NCBI GenBank assembly: GCA_020284085.1
Contig: JACEVL010000019.1
Coordinates: forward strand, 3,890,822-3,954,821
Source of the DNA: Aporrectodea caliginosa
Taxonomy: Eukaryota; Annelida; Clitellata; Crassiclitellata; Lumbricidae
Reading direction: 5' to 3'
DNA: 64,000 nucleotides
In this document: one piece after another, positions 1 to 10,731 of the stretch
Layout: every line of letters begins with the position of its first letter
Position numbering within the stretch: position 1 is the stretch's first letter
Program-made: the position numbers and the translations under genes
The notes under the pieces: generated by a model
Seen by the model: only the letters and a program-made list of their open reading frames with translations
Databases searched by the model: none
What the model was told of the DNA's origin: nothing

Positions 1-785
1 CTAATTTTTTTAGTTTTTGTAAAAGTGTAGGTACAATAAAAAATTATTATCAGTACCAAACCTTAAAGGTCGAAAACAGCCGATTTAAAGGTGTGTAAAA
101 ATTGCCCAAACTTCTTTAGTGTATAACGACTTCTTGTGGCCACAAAGGCCGTTCACATCGATCTTGCATAATCTTACACAGTTTTATGCCGACGCTGACG
201 GAAACAAACGGCGTCATTTATAGCGTTTGACATTTTCATTTAGAGGTGTCTAATTTTAAGTGTATTGTTATTTGTTAATGTAAACCTCTCGTATGACTCA
301 TCGCCTTACGAAAGATGTCGGAAAGAAACGATTATCATACACCGGCGCTACATGATATCAAGTCCACCGCAAGAACCAGGATGTTGGGTCAGTTACTGAT
401 GCCAGACATTTGGCGGCGTTGGTTACGAATAAATTATCTCCATTGTCCTCGGTTTTTTGTCAAGAATTCTGGTGGTAAAGCCTAGTTGAGAGCATCGTTA
501 ATCTCACTTTGTTCTCCGCTTTAAACACATGCCTCATCGACTCAGTTTTAAATTGTGCATGAAATCGTACATTGTATAGCGCCATATCGAAAGAAAAACT
601 CACCAAAGACACGCCAGACCTTACAGTACAACCAATACTCAAATTGAATTTACATGTATACCAAACTCATACGAAGAGCAGGTTTATTTTAAAATGCGAA
701 AACTATGACCGTTTTATTCCACAAGCGGACAATCTCTCACGCAGATCGTTTATAATAAGAATTTTTATATTTATAATAAGAATGT
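1..785. other. No gene recognised
   Basis: AT-rich sequence. Short overlapping open frames exist on both strands near 460-799, but I recognise no protein family, splice structure or repeat in them. Confidence 0.4.
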
Positions 786-866
786 TATACTCTGTTTAAA
801 TGTATGTAAACCAAAGTGCGGATATGCAATTGGTTTAATAAAGAATATACTTACTTACTTACTTAC
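786..866 (+). repeat. Retroposon 3' tail ending in (ACTT)n
   Basis: An AATAAAG polyadenylation-like signal near 838 is followed by four ACTT units. This is the usual look of a LINE or SINE 3' end with a short tandem tail. No coding remnant was identified upstream, so the parent element is unknown. Confidence 0.4.
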
Positions 867-1367
867 TTTATACAGAAAAGTTTCTTAGACATTTATCTTA
901 CATATTCCATTGACCATAGGTTTTTTTTATTCCCTAGTATGTGGACGAAAAGTGTGGCTCCTTAAACACCTTTTTAAAGCAAATCACGTTCGACTTTTGA
1001 TGTTTTTGCCTAAGTAATATGCGACCTCTGTGGGACAGAAAAAAACTGGTGATTCTCAGACTCTCTCGGTGTCCTGCAGGCCATTGAACAGAGACAGTCA
1101 TTCATAAGGCCTAGCCTACTACGGAAGTTGCTGAGTTCCCACGAAATTTACAGTCGAGAGCCGCCAAGCTGTGGGCACATTCGTCTGACCATACGCTAAT
1201 CTTGGAATCGAGGGAAAGAACAGAAGAGACTTCGAGATAAATGTTACCACAAAAATTCAAACTGTGGCATTCTGACGTCATATCAAACATCGTACATTGG
1301 TAATTGTACAAACAGTATGCATCTCTAAACTATACAGTTATCTATCGTGATTTATCTTTAACTTGTT
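867..1367. other. No gene recognised
   Basis: Non-coding appearance. One TAGCCTA motif lies near 1111 (see the micro-insertion finding). Confidence 0.35.
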
Positions 1368-1603
1368 CAAGTAATAAAAAAGAATAATAATCTTTTCTTT
1401 ATTGAAGCGCCTGACAAACGCACTGCGCTGTACATTTACATGTTATGCAATTTAATTTTAAATCTTAACTACTAACAGAACAGACAGCCTGCAATACAAC
1501 GGCGCTAATAGCAGCCTACAAAGCATATCCGGCTCCAACGGGGGCTCGAACTCGGTACCTATCGCTCTCTGTGCCAGATGTTATCCAATGCGCTATCGGG
1601 CAA
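1368..1603 (-). repeat. tRNA-derived SINE, copy A
   Basis: Read on the minus strand, the head near 1600 has an A-box-like GCGCATTGGATAA (complement of about 1581-1593) and a B-box-like GAGTTCGAGCC (complement of about 1543-1553). A body follows and then an AT-rich tail towards 1368. The same sequence recurs at 50578-50785 with about 90% identity by eye, which confirms a dispersed repeat. The RNA polymerase III boxes indicate a tRNA-derived SINE. It is a retroposon and not a working tRNA gene, since no acceptor stem closes around the boxes. Confidence 0.8.
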
Positions 1604-2440
1604 TATATATACTTGTGTGTCACTTTTATTTAGGTTAATAGCAATGCATAGTGTATGCAACAATAATCTGTGCTAATTTCAAACATTTCTATCAGATATT
1701 GAAGCTATTTGTAAGAACATTATTCAGACTGCTGAATCAAGAAAAATGGTATGAATAAAATATTATGAATGATTATTGCAATTACATGTAGTCACAGGAA
1801 ACGCTATATAAAGGTGTTTAAACCGACGCCGTGATTGTCGACTTTACCTTACATATTAATTAGATGATGTCGAGGGAGAGAGTAAGTTAGTAATTTTTTA
1901 AGTTACTAATAACGGCCACCGAAGAGAAACTTAAAGCAATCTTAAATAGGATCTATTGGACACAAAAAGAACCGTTAACAGTCAAATTATAGAAGCGATA
2001 GATACTTATATGTATACTAGACGCTTGCCAGACGCCCGTACTAAGACAGTTATAAAAAGTATTAAAAACCTTCATAATGTATATGATAGGAGCGCCATCT
2101 ATTGAAAGAAATGAGTATGTCCTCAGACCTCTCTCTCCCCTGCTCTGCTTTGCCTTCCACTCCTCCCTCCCCTCCGCTTGCCTCCCTCCCCTCCCTCCTC
2201 TTCCTCTTCCTACCCTCGTCTCCCTTCATTATCCTCCCGTAAGCGGCCCTGTCAGCTGCTATGAGCGATTTTGACGTTAAACTTTAAAATGGTAAACTGC
2301 CTGAAGAATGGCGTGTTCATTGGTAGCCGATTATGCAAAGTTCACATATTCAAGTATTGCGTTCGATTAGACTACACCCACAAATTTATTGGAAACACGT
2401 GTTTTGTTCTCTGAATCTTCGGAAGGCTATGTGAAGAAGC
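1604..2440. other. No gene recognised; CT-rich tract at 2120-2230
   Basis: Apart from a pyrimidine-rich stretch near 2120-2230, nothing recognisable. A degenerate copy of the ACACCTTT-type tRNA-like repeat may be present near 1811. Confidence 0.35.
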
Positions 2441-3165
2441 AATGGAAACTTCTGACCTGTTAGTTTTAGTTGTAATATACTATGGTATGTCCGTCTGTTG
2501 TAGTAAAATGCCCCTTTCCTCCCCATCTCACCTCCGCCAAACCACATATATCAACTCCGTTTCTTTCCAGTTCTTCTCCTAACAACTGTACTTTGCCTAC
2601 TTGTAACATGGTCCTTACATTCCACGTCCCTATGTGTAATGTCTTTCGTAGTTGTATCTTTTTTATTATTTCTTTTTCTTCTTCTTCTTCCATTTCTGTA
2701 TCTCTGCTTCCAGTATCCAATTTTTCGATCCTGTCCTGGTTGCTCGGCAGGGTACGCGGACCATTTTCACCCGGGCGTCGTCCGAGCCGGTATGTTATTT
2801 GATGTGTGTGACTGTCCATGTTGCTGATTGGGAAAGTAAGGTGGTAGGTTCCCACGTCTTTCCACCTCGCAGTGGTTGATCATTGACAACTCACTATGAT
2901 CGAACTTTTCATGTGTAAGCCGTTAATGATACCTCAATTCATTTTCCGCCTTACCATGATACAAGACCTGCTGCTGCCCAGGCCTTTGCCGCCCACGTTA
3001 GCCAACCTTTCAGGGTTCCGAGCCTGGTCCACCTGCGTAGCGCCCTCTAGGTGGTACTTCAGCTTGGCCTTCACCACTGATGGCATAGCGCCTCTGCAGG
3101 CAATCCCCTTACTGAGTTGTTAACACCCCTCACCACGCAGGTGTGGGTCGGTCTTTGAGGGGGAA
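2441..3165 (-). pseudogene. LINE 5' region with N-terminal endonuclease domain (fragment)
   Basis: The minus-strand open frame at 2466-2855 encodes about 130 residues ending in the start of an apurinic/apyrimidinic endonuclease domain. The motif IGTWNVRTML is followed by a VDICGLAEVRW strand, the typical first catalytic segment of RTE-type LINE ORF2 proteins. A basic/acidic leader with a run of glutamates precedes it. The region 2880-3165 upstream looks like the LINE 5' UTR. The frame stops at 2466 with no reverse transcriptase following, so this is a 5' piece cut off from the rest. Confidence 0.75.
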
Positions 3166-3409
3166 GATGTCGTCAAAGCCTGACAATAACGAATAATAGT
3201 GGATCACTTTAAGACACCTTTTATTCCGATATTATTGATTCTATATATATCTTATATTTAGCGTAGTACGGTTTTTTCTTGTTTCAGCAGAAACTTGACT
3301 ACAACGGCTTTCGTTGCCATAAGATTTCGTTAAACAATGAAAACTAAGCAAGGCTGAGTGAACCGACAAAACGAGATAAATGCATGCTGCATGTGTGTAC
3401 ATGCATGTG

Positions 3410-3531
3410 TATGTACGTGTGTGTGTATGCATGTTAGTATGTGTGTATGAGCAGGAATGTATGAATGTATGTATGTATGTATGTATATGTATGTATGTAT
3501 GTGTATGTATGTATGTATGTATGTATCAGTT
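3410..3531. repeat. (GTAT/GTGT)n microsatellite, tail of the adjacent SINE
   Basis: Imperfect GTATGT/GTAT repeats. They lie directly at the 3' side of the minus-strand SINE at 3532-3765, so the tract is probably that SINE's expanded tail. Confidence 0.75.
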
Positions 3532-3765
3532 ACTTGTTATAGCGCCCGTTCAAGATTTCCACTCAGAGGCGCCTCCCGACAATAGCGCGGACACTGAATT
3601 CGAGTTTCGCGCCGAAGCGCATGGGCAATTGTGAGTGAGCGACTTGCCCAGGGTCCCTACGCGATATCTTGAGGTGATCTGAACCTGCAACCCTCCGGCC
3701 GCAAGGCACTGAAATACCTCTACACCACCGAACATACCCGTACACCACCGCGCCCCACAAGAAGA
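3532..3765 (-). repeat. tRNA-derived SINE, second family
   Basis: On the minus strand a head GGGCGCGGTGGTGTA near 3760 is followed by a B-box-like GGTTCAGATCACC and then a body containing GACTTGCCC-type sequence on the plus strand. Diverged relatives occur at 47820-47990 and 60362-60500. The tail is the adjoining microsatellite. Confidence 0.65.
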
Positions 3766-3806
3766 AACCTGTATATTGTCACAATGTACAATATATAGCC
3801 TCGAAA

Positions 3807-3807
3807 N
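3807..3807. other. Ambiguous base at duplication boundary
   Basis: The only N in the window. The left arm of the inverted duplication becomes alignable to the right arm at the very next base. Confidence 0.95.
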
Positions 3808-4419
3808 TCATACACAAAATATCTAAAAAAAAGTGGACAAGATCTTGATAACAGCCATATTTAGGTATGGTCTTAAAAGTTGCAGTATTATTATAGTGGT
3901 GAACAATTTCTTTGCTAAATATCGAATTTTAGTCAAAAAGGAAGTGCTAATAATTCACTTAATAGGTCGACAATCTTAGTTGGTGTAGCACGTTAAAATA
4001 TATTCGCAAGATGGCGGGATATACTATAAAACACTCCAGCTCACCAATCAGTGTTGTGAAAGACTTTAATCGATCGCCATTTTGTGTTGACGACAGTAGC
4101 TGTTACAACCCAGATTGCAACCCGGATCATGTGGACATTCGAATTTAATGCCCAAAATGGTTAGATTCTATAACTCTGTGTACATAATTTAGTTTACAAA
4201 CATATTTAAGAAAGGTCAATGAAAGAGTTCTAATAATTATTATGATTTTGATTATTAATGTATTATTTTCCTATTTTCCGACGAATATTATAGGCCTACC
4301 ATTTGAATGAAGACAGTGATTGCGGTGCAGAGATCCGAGTACGATTGGCAAAGGGGTATGCAGTGGCTACAAACCTTAAAAAGATATGGAAGAGCCTTGA
4401 CATAACAACAACAACAAGA

Positions 4420-4728
4420 TAAAGTTATGGAGAGCACTGGTATGGCTGGTGGCTATATATGGTTGTGAAAGTTGGAGGAGGCAGGAGTGGAGAGGAGTCT
4501 CCGGAAGACGGTAAAAGAAAACTTAGTTACTTGAACTTACTTCGGACAGATGAAGTGGGAAATCGGAAAAGAGGAAGACCGAGAACAAACTGGTTGAGCA
4601 ACATAAAGGAATGGACTGGATTGACAATGGAGGAATTGATAAGACTGACGGAAGACCGGAGACGCTGGAGGAAAATTATTCATGATGCGGCCGAACCTCG
4701 AAACGAGGATGGCTCAGAACAGATTTGA
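4420..4728 (+). pseudogene. RTE-like LINE ORF2 C-terminus, left-arm copy
   Basis: Frames encode the C-terminal signature of RTE-type LINEs: RKRGRPRTNW, then IKEWTGLTMEELIRL, then RRRWRKIIHDAAEPRNEDG before the stop at 4728. Compared with the right-arm copy (36832-37310) two internal stretches are deleted, one removing the LRKEAERRIEAFEM segment, so this copy is shorter and dead. No catalytic reverse transcriptase core is attached. Confidence 0.8.
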
Positions 4729-4772
4729 ATGATGTCGTTATACGCATTCATTGTTTGTAACTCTTTGGTCAA

Positions 4773-5129
4773 TCAATCAATCAATCAATTTTCGTTTATT
4801 CCGAACACCAAGCTGACAGAACGCAGCTTGTTACATTGGTTAGTCATATATTTATATATGTGTTCATTTGTATGTCACCTTGTCCTTTCTGGTTATCGTT
4901 TAATTTAATTTTTAATTGATTTATTCAGAATATGTCTTTATATAGTACTCTAGGAATGAAGTTACGATTATCTTTGTCCGGAAGAGAGAAGTCATGGGCC
5001 CGAGGGCGGAGCACATGTCCACAAGAGGGGCGAGGCGGGGGAAGAGCCGATGGAGTACGTACGCATTCGTTGTTACGCACAGATCTAAACAAGCGATCAT
5101 CAACGTCGCGCTGGGAGATTGAGGTGGTA
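4773..5129 (-). mobile_element. LINE 3' fragment, inserted only in the left arm
   Basis: The right arm (around 36790) runs straight through this site, so this 357 bp piece is an insertion. Read on the minus strand it encodes the last residues of a LINE ORF2 (RAHDFSLPDKDNRNFIPR), then a 3' UTR and a (TTGA)n tail at 4773-4792. The strongly truncated 5' end and tandem 3' tail fit target-primed reverse transcription of a CR1-like LINE. No clear target-site duplication was seen. Confidence 0.8.
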
Positions 5130-5385
5130 CATGCGTAAATGAGTATAATGTAAAGTCGGGCAATTTTAAGCATCTTACGATTTACCATTAATTCTACATA
5201 ATTATTATGGGTTGATTTCTGGCACTAGTTCTATGGATATTGTGTAGGTTGATAGATAAAAGTAATTGTGATTTATTTACTGAATTGTTGAAATAGCGTA
5301 ATACTATTATGCTCAATTTATTTCATACAGAGAGATTGTTGACAGGAAATGCACCAAATAACATAGTTTATGGTAATACTAATAA

Positions 5386-5634
5386 TATTCTTTTATTAAA
5401 TCAGGCAGACAAGTACACAATTAAGATTGAATGATATAGAGTAGTAACAGATGATTACAAGATTAACAGAAGTCGAATTTAACTGCGTGGCAGCCTACAG
5501 GGCGCCCATCTGTCCTACGCTTGTTTTACAGTCGTCCATAGGGAGAGTGCAAGGCCTTATGAGACTTGCAGGTCTCGAACACGTGTCTTTCTGATTTTCG
5601 TGCCAGCGTGTTACCATTCAACCATCTCTCATCT
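5386..5634 (-). repeat. tRNA-derived SINE, left-arm copy
   Basis: On the minus strand the head has GGTTGAATGGTAACACGC (A-box region) and GTGTTCGAGACCTG (B-box). An AT-rich tail with ATT units lies near 5386. The equivalent in the other arm is 36293-36541. Confidence 0.75.
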
Positions 5635-7016
5635 AATGGCAAATTTATATAGCACCTCTGCAAGATGATGGAGGTCTTCCATAAACGAGCGGCTTATGCG
5701 TGCGGGAGCATCGCCAAGGCCATAAGTCAAGTAAGTCAAGAGATACCACCCTCATATTTGATGATGTGGGGCTTATATATGTTAGCATTATAATTCTAAA
5801 ATGAGAAAGTTTGTTTTTGAACTACAAGAGTCCTAATTTAGTTTTTGCATATTTTATGTATTTTAGTAAAATAATAAATTATTAGTTTATACAGAAAGGA
5901 AATTATTTTACTTTATCACTACATAATTGCTTTTGATAAAGATCTGTGTCAAAGATATGAAACATGCAAGTAATTTGTTAGTAATAATGTATTAAACTTT
6001 AAGAACAACAGTGATAGGCCTAATCCATATTTAACTCGGTCATTGGAGCCACAGTGTTTTAATTGGAACTGCAGTTTTTCCTCTGCTAAATATTAGCTAG
6101 TTGTGTACACTGGGACTGTAGCATAATGTGTTCAGCCTCCAACGGTGCCTATCATTTGTTACCATTAGTTGTTGCCTGTGATTGAATACGTGCATAACAA
6201 AAACTGTGTTGGATTCATCTAGTGAATTGTATAATGTGCACGGTGTCTCAGCATGCGATTTCCCCAAAGATCTATAGTCACTGGGTGTGATGTTCATCTC
6301 ACAAGTTGATTAAATTCTAAACAGTCTCAATGTGAATGTTTAAAAACTATAGATTATTAATTGACGATGAAGAATAAAATAATAGCAAATTCTAAATTTG
6401 CAGCTGTTGCAAACTGTCTTATCTATAAAATTTTCAACCAAATAGTTTTGAACCAAGCATTTTATTATATTATATTTTATACAAGTAATTCCAATTTATT
6501 ATGTTCTGAGAAGAATAGAAATAATTTAATCTAACCCTGAGATTTTACAGCTAGTGTATTTTTACCTAAAATGAGACACTCTGCGACATGTGCAACAGTT
6601 TCCAACTTAATTGATTAAGTAGTTTGCTCCTTTTCTACTCCACTGTATGTTAAGCGAGCCAATTTCTACCTGTATCTGCCCAGTGTGGAGGTGAGTTTTC
6701 CAGGGCAGGAAGTAAAGCACATAATGGACCGAGCAGAACAAGCAGATGCAAGGAGGGAATTTGAACAATTTCGGTCCACCAACTGAAAAAGCTAATTCAT
6801 GTAGCACTGTAGCTGTAGTTTCAGATATGCCCCTAGAATAGCAATATGATGTTATGGAATAGTGATGAGACAGAATAACAACCCATAATTTTAAATAATG
6901 TGTTTGGTTAGGATTCAGTGTTTATCAGACAGAAGTTTAAGAAAATGCTCTGCTGAGCAGGAAGTCAAAGCAGTGATTTTGTACAGAGGTTATGTGTTCA
7001 TACCTTGATGTATTTG
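5635..7016. other. Non-coding block, near-identical in both arms
   Basis: Short open frames at 6097-6297 and 6607-6807 on the minus strand are preserved exactly in the other arm (35625-35825, 35115-35315). Because the surrounding DNA is equally identical, this shows recent common origin or gene conversion and not protein-level constraint. No family was recognised. Confidence 0.5.
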
Positions 7017-7830
7017 CTATGACTCTAACCAAAGCGAACCCACTTGATGTCTGCCTTTCCAGCAGTCCATGTCTCCAATCCATATTGTGTCATGCTCCAT
7101 AAGAGGGCTTTCACGATTATTTTCTTTAATCTCTCCTATTTTCAAGAATGCTTTCTTTCCCATTGCAATTCTTCTCTTAATCTCGGTGTGGCATCTGCAG
7201 TCATCAACTTCCAAGAGAACAAAACTGGTCGACTTGCTGCAACTCTGCATCCCCCCGATGACAATAGTTATTCTTGTGAATCTATTCATCTTTCTTTCAT
7301 TTTCTAGTTATCCTCACATTCTATTCTTCACATGTTTTGCTCAAGGCATCCATTATTCTCTGCAGTCCAGCATTGGTACCAGCTACTATTACCTGATCAC
7401 CTGTAAATGTTTTGGCCTTCATATGACTCCCCCCCCCCAACCTTTACTCCATCATCCACATTTTCAAGCGCTGCCAATATTAAGGCAATTAGGCTATCTG
7501 ATCCACCGTGCAGACTCGCCAGACCTGCTTCATTTGGAGATTTCCCTAACTCTGGTTCTGCCCTTAATTTGACAGCCATAATTCTGTCTCCATGTATCTC
7601 GAACTGGTGACACAATCTGCTAAAGTCCTTTCCAGCTGCAGCGCGACTTCTGTCTGGTGCTCATTTCCTCCCGAGTATATAATTCAGAATACTCCATCAC
7701 TTGAAATCTCCATCATCCTTCCATCAACCGTTAGATCTATGTTTTCAGTTATTACTTTTGCTAACTTTCCAGCTCTGCATTGTTCGAATATTCCTCAGAT
7801 GAATTGCTGTGGACAGAGGTTTTGCTGATT
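7017..7830 (-). pseudogene. RTE-like LINE relic (endonuclease and RT pieces), left arm
   Basis: Minus-strand frames carry broken pieces of one LINE ORF2 in order: an endonuclease segment with DRIMAVKLRAEP (near 7570), then a reverse transcriptase segment resembling AGTNAGLQRIMDALSKTC, then EVDDCRCHTEIKRRIAMGKK (7100-7220). Frame breaks and large internal deletions separate the pieces. A TAGGCTA insertion (7490-7496) is absent from the other arm. The right-arm sister is 34095-34905. Confidence 0.7.
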
Positions 7831-8629
7831 AACATAAGAGCTTGTGCACAAATTTGCCAAGTTTTAGTTGTGCTACTTCTGAAAACTAGTACAAAGATAT
7901 GAGATGATGTGATTTAAAAGTCACATTCTTTAGTTGACTTTTTCATTGACTGGTTTACTTCTAAGTCGATTCAGGTAACTCTGCTTTGAAACGGTTTACG
8001 AAAGTCAACATCTTAGCAGAAAATTTGTTAATTTGTTCCTGAAACTGTGCCTTACCATTATCACTAACTGGTCATTCAATATGATGGATAGCAGTCAACT
8101 CCAATGAGCAGCAATGGAATTATATTCTGCATTTTTAAAACATATCAAAATTAACTTTGTACTGTTTATTTTAGCCAGTGCACAAAGACGACAAGCTACA
8201 TTCTTCAATATTCAGTTGTAAGGAAAGCTCTGAATCTAATTACTCTTCATCAAGAACATGGCAGTCAACTATTTCATCTTCATTTAAAAAGATCATACTG
8301 AGCAATAGCATAAAGTGCTCTGTTATGCAATGGTTGGATAGCTTCAGTATTTCGTCACAGAGTATTTTTCGATGTGACTAATTCTGCCTTTACTCGGGAA
8401 ATAACTACTACGACAGATAAACATCTGAAAGGCAAACTTAAATGAAGTCGTAGATAATGTGAAACTGAACATTGCTGGATTGTTGGAAAGGCTATGACAA
8501 CAACAATTTCAGAGACTTTCACACAAGCTTTGTTAATTTTGAATTGTGTGCCAAAATTAGTGCTTTTTAAAAGCCATAGAAATCCAAACTTCATCTAGAC
8601 TGTGGTGATTGGAAAATCACATACAAATC
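7831..8629. other. Upstream region of zinc-finger locus 1
   Basis: No coding sequence recognised. Part of this stretch is shared with the upstream region of locus 2 (about 15000-15440) and locus 4 (about 32950-33380), so it probably holds the ancestral 5' flank or promoter. No clear TATA box was assigned. Confidence 0.4.
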
Positions 8630-8826
8630 ATTTTAAGAAAAAGGATACCGATGTGAAATATTTCAGAAACAAATTGCTCAAGATGATCATCAAAGAATTC
8701 ATACTGGAGCAAAACAGTTAAATTATCAATTAAGTAAGTAACCTGATGGCGAATACGAGAACCCATGCGTGGGAAAAATAATGTTAGTGCCAGATATGTC
8801 AGAAGTAATTTGAGCAGGATTTTAAT
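8630..8826 (+). pseudogene. Decayed N-terminal zinc fingers of locus 1
   Basis: A finger relic lies at about 8640-8715, where a structural Cys has become Phe (RCEIFQKQ...HQRIHTGA). The family start MANTRT is at 8746-8763. In the same frame as the large ORF that follows there are stops at 8779 (TAA), 8785 (TAG) and 8806 (TAA). They replace residues of a normal [14 protein letters not shown] linker and finger. The 8779 and 8806 stops also occur in the right arm, so they predate the duplication. Confidence 0.8.
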
Positions 8827-10449
8827 ATGAAAAGGCACATGGGAACTCATACTGGTATAAAACCAGACAAGTGCCAGCTTTGTCAGAAATCATTTGCTGC
8901 TGGTAGCAATCTGAAAGCACACATGAGAACTCACACTGGTGAAAAACCATACAAGTGCCAGTTATGTCAGAAAACATTTGCGCAAGGTTGTGATCTGAAG
9001 TCTCACACGAGAACTCATACTGGTGAAAAACCATACAACTGCCAGCTTTGTCAGAAATCATTTAATGAAGGTGGTCATCTGAAAGCACACATGAGAACTC
9101 ATACTGGTGAAAAACCATACAGGTGCCAGTTATGTCAGAAATCATTTGTTCAAGGTAGTCATCTGAAAACTCACATGAGAACTCACACTGGTGAAAAACC
9201 ATACAAGTGCCAGTTATGTCAGAAAACATTTGCGCAAGGTTGTGATCTGAAATCTCACACGAGAACTCATACTGGTGAAAAACCACACAAGTGCCAGTTA
9301 TGTCAGAAATCATTTGCGCAAGGTTTTGATCTGAAAACTCACACGAGAACTCATACTGGTGAAAAACCATACAACTGCCAGCTTTGTCAGAAATCATTTA
9401 ATGAAGGTGGTCATCTGAAAGCACACATGAGAACTCATACTGGTGAAAAACCATACAGGTGCCAGTTATGTCAGAAATCATTTGTTCAAGGTAGTCATCT
9501 GAAAACTCACATGAGAACCCATACTGGTGAAAAACCACACAAGTGCCAGTTATGTCAGAAATCATTTGCGCAAGGTTTTGATCTGAAAACTCACACGAGA
9601 ACTCATACTGGTGAAAAACCATACAACTGCCAGCTTTGTCAGAAAAAATCATTTAATGAAGGTGGTTATCTGAAAACACACATGAGAACTCATACTGGTG
9701 AAAAACCATACAGGTGCCAATTATGTCAGAAATCATTTGTTCAAGGTAGTCATCTGAAAACTCACATGAGAACCCATACTGGTGAAATACAATGCAGGTA
9801 CCATTTATGCCAGAAATCATTTGCTAATCATGGTTATCTGAAAGTGCACATGAGAACCCATACTGGTGAAAAACCATACATGTGCCAGTTATGTAAGAAA
9901 CAATTTACACAGGGCAGTGCCCTACAACTTCATAAGAGAACTCATACAGGAGAAAAACCATACACATGTGAGATTTGTAATAAAGGATTCGCACGAAGTG
10001 ATAATCTAAAGATGCACAGAAGAACTCATGCGTCTGAGATGCAAGACAAACTCAGTAAACGTAATACCAAAAGCAGTTCTTCAGCGTTTAAGCTCCATAA
10101 AGGAACACAGCCACAGGATCTTGAAATGGGAATTGAAGTCATTGCTAAAATATCTGATCTTTTCATCGCATTTTGTGGTAGAGGCGTTATTGGTAAAACA
10201 GGTGAACGTTTCTCAGAGAAAATATATCCGAATCCTATTGAAATTGAAGGTCTTTTGCCGAAAATAAGAGATGGAGAATGTGCATGTGTTAGCAAATACA
10301 AATCTACTGTCGATGCGAAAGCTTCTATGTCTAAATCTTTTGGATGTTGTATATGTGAAGAATTGCTTGAATCAGAAAAGGAATTTCTGGAGCATTGTTC
10401 TATTCATCGATTTGTTCCACCTGACAATTTGGTTGTTGACCTGCACTGA
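8827..10449 (+). CDS. C2H2 zinc-finger protein, 14 tandem fingers (locus 1)
   Basis: The 540-residue open frame starts at the first ATG after a nonsense-riddled N-terminus. Residues ~16-408 form 14 C2H2 fingers of the pattern C-x2-C-x12-H-x3-H joined by TGEKPY-type linkers, the hallmark of sequence-specific nuclear DNA-binding proteins. Finger 12 has Tyr in place of its first Cys (RYHLC) and should not bind zinc normally; finger 10 has one extra Lys. The tail of ~130 residues ends in another C-x2-C-x12-H-x3-H unit (C507, C510, H523, H527) and is shared by all four loci in the window. Three-finger blocks (EGGHLK, QGSHLK, QGFDLK helices) repeat as higher-order units, pointing to recent array expansion. 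Whether translation starts at 8827 in vivo is uncertain because the family's conserved MANTRT start lies upstream of in-frame stops. It could be a truncated gene or a young pseudogene. Confidence 0.85.
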   Translation: MKRHMGTHTGIKPDKCQLCQKSFAAGSNLKAHMRTHTGEKPYKCQLCQKTFAQGCDLKSHTRTHTGEKPYNCQLCQKSFNEGGHLKAHMRTHTGEKPYRCQLCQKSFVQGSHLKTHMRTHTGEKPYKCQLCQKTFAQGCDLKSHTRTHTGEKPHKCQLCQKSFAQGFDLKTHTRTHTGEKPYNCQLCQKSFNEGGHLKAHMRTHTGEKPYRCQLCQKSFVQGSHLKTHMRTHTGEKPHKCQLCQKSFAQGFDLKTHTRTHTGEKPYNCQLCQKKSFNEGGYLKTHMRTHTGEKPYRCQLCQKSFVQGSHLKTHMRTHTGEIQCRYHLCQKSFANHGYLKVHMRTHTGEKPYMCQLCKKQFTQGSALQLHKRTHTGEKPYTCEICNKGFARSDNLKMHRRTHASEMQDKLSKRNTKSSSSAFKLHKGTQPQDLEMGIEVIAKISDLFIAFCGRGVIGKTGERFSEKIYPNPIEIEGLLPKIRDGECACVSKYKSTVDAKASMSKSFGCCICEELLESEKEFLEHCSIHRFVPPDNLVVDLH

Positions 10450-10500
10450 ATCATGATGCCACATAATTACAGTGGAAAACAATCGTAATTTGTGATAAAG

Positions 10501-10731
10501 AAAAGGTGCTGTAGAAGATCTCGAATAGGACCTACGTACATACATGAAAAGTTACTTTGCGTCAATTTCATTTCCGAATACTTTGACAATAATCTGAATT
10601 CTGAACGGCAGAACAGAATTAAAACAAAAATAAGAAACAGACTAGGAGAGGAGAGAGCCAATCTCATAATGACCATCAACACCGGTCCTTCAATTGACTC
10701 ATTCGATTTTATGACTGATGTTCAACATTAG
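10501..10731 (+). pseudogene. Possible hAT transposase C-terminal (dimerisation) relic
   Basis: The frame ending at 10731 reads RIKTKIRNRLGEERANLIM and then GPSIDSFDF. This resembles the C-terminal tail of hAT transposases and hAT-derived zinc-finger proteins, where KTKLRNRL...L..L is followed by GP..EEFDF. Only the tail is present. Similarity to the right arm stops at 10600, within this piece. Confidence 0.45.

Larger units (their letters stand above)
3808..10600 (+). repeat. Inverted duplication, left arm (~6.8 kb)
   Basis: This segment matches the reverse complement of 31206-37914 from end to end. Identity is uneven: long blocks such as 5800-7000 look identical by eye, while 8000-10600 carries many substitutions and indels. 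Differences include a 357 bp LINE piece present only here (4773-5129), deletions inside the LINE relic near 4470-4560, a TAGGCTA micro-insertion at 7490, and five extra zinc fingers. The arm holds LINE relics, a SINE and one zinc-finger gene. Confidence 0.95.

Noticed and set aside
6097..6807. Short ORFs identical between the two arms of the inverted duplication
   Set aside because: The surrounding DNA is equally identical, so conservation is not evidence of coding; no recognisable protein.
8822..9652. Minus-strand ORFs with repeated [17 protein letters not shown] units
   Set aside because: Antisense shadow of the tandem zinc-finger repeat on the plus strand.
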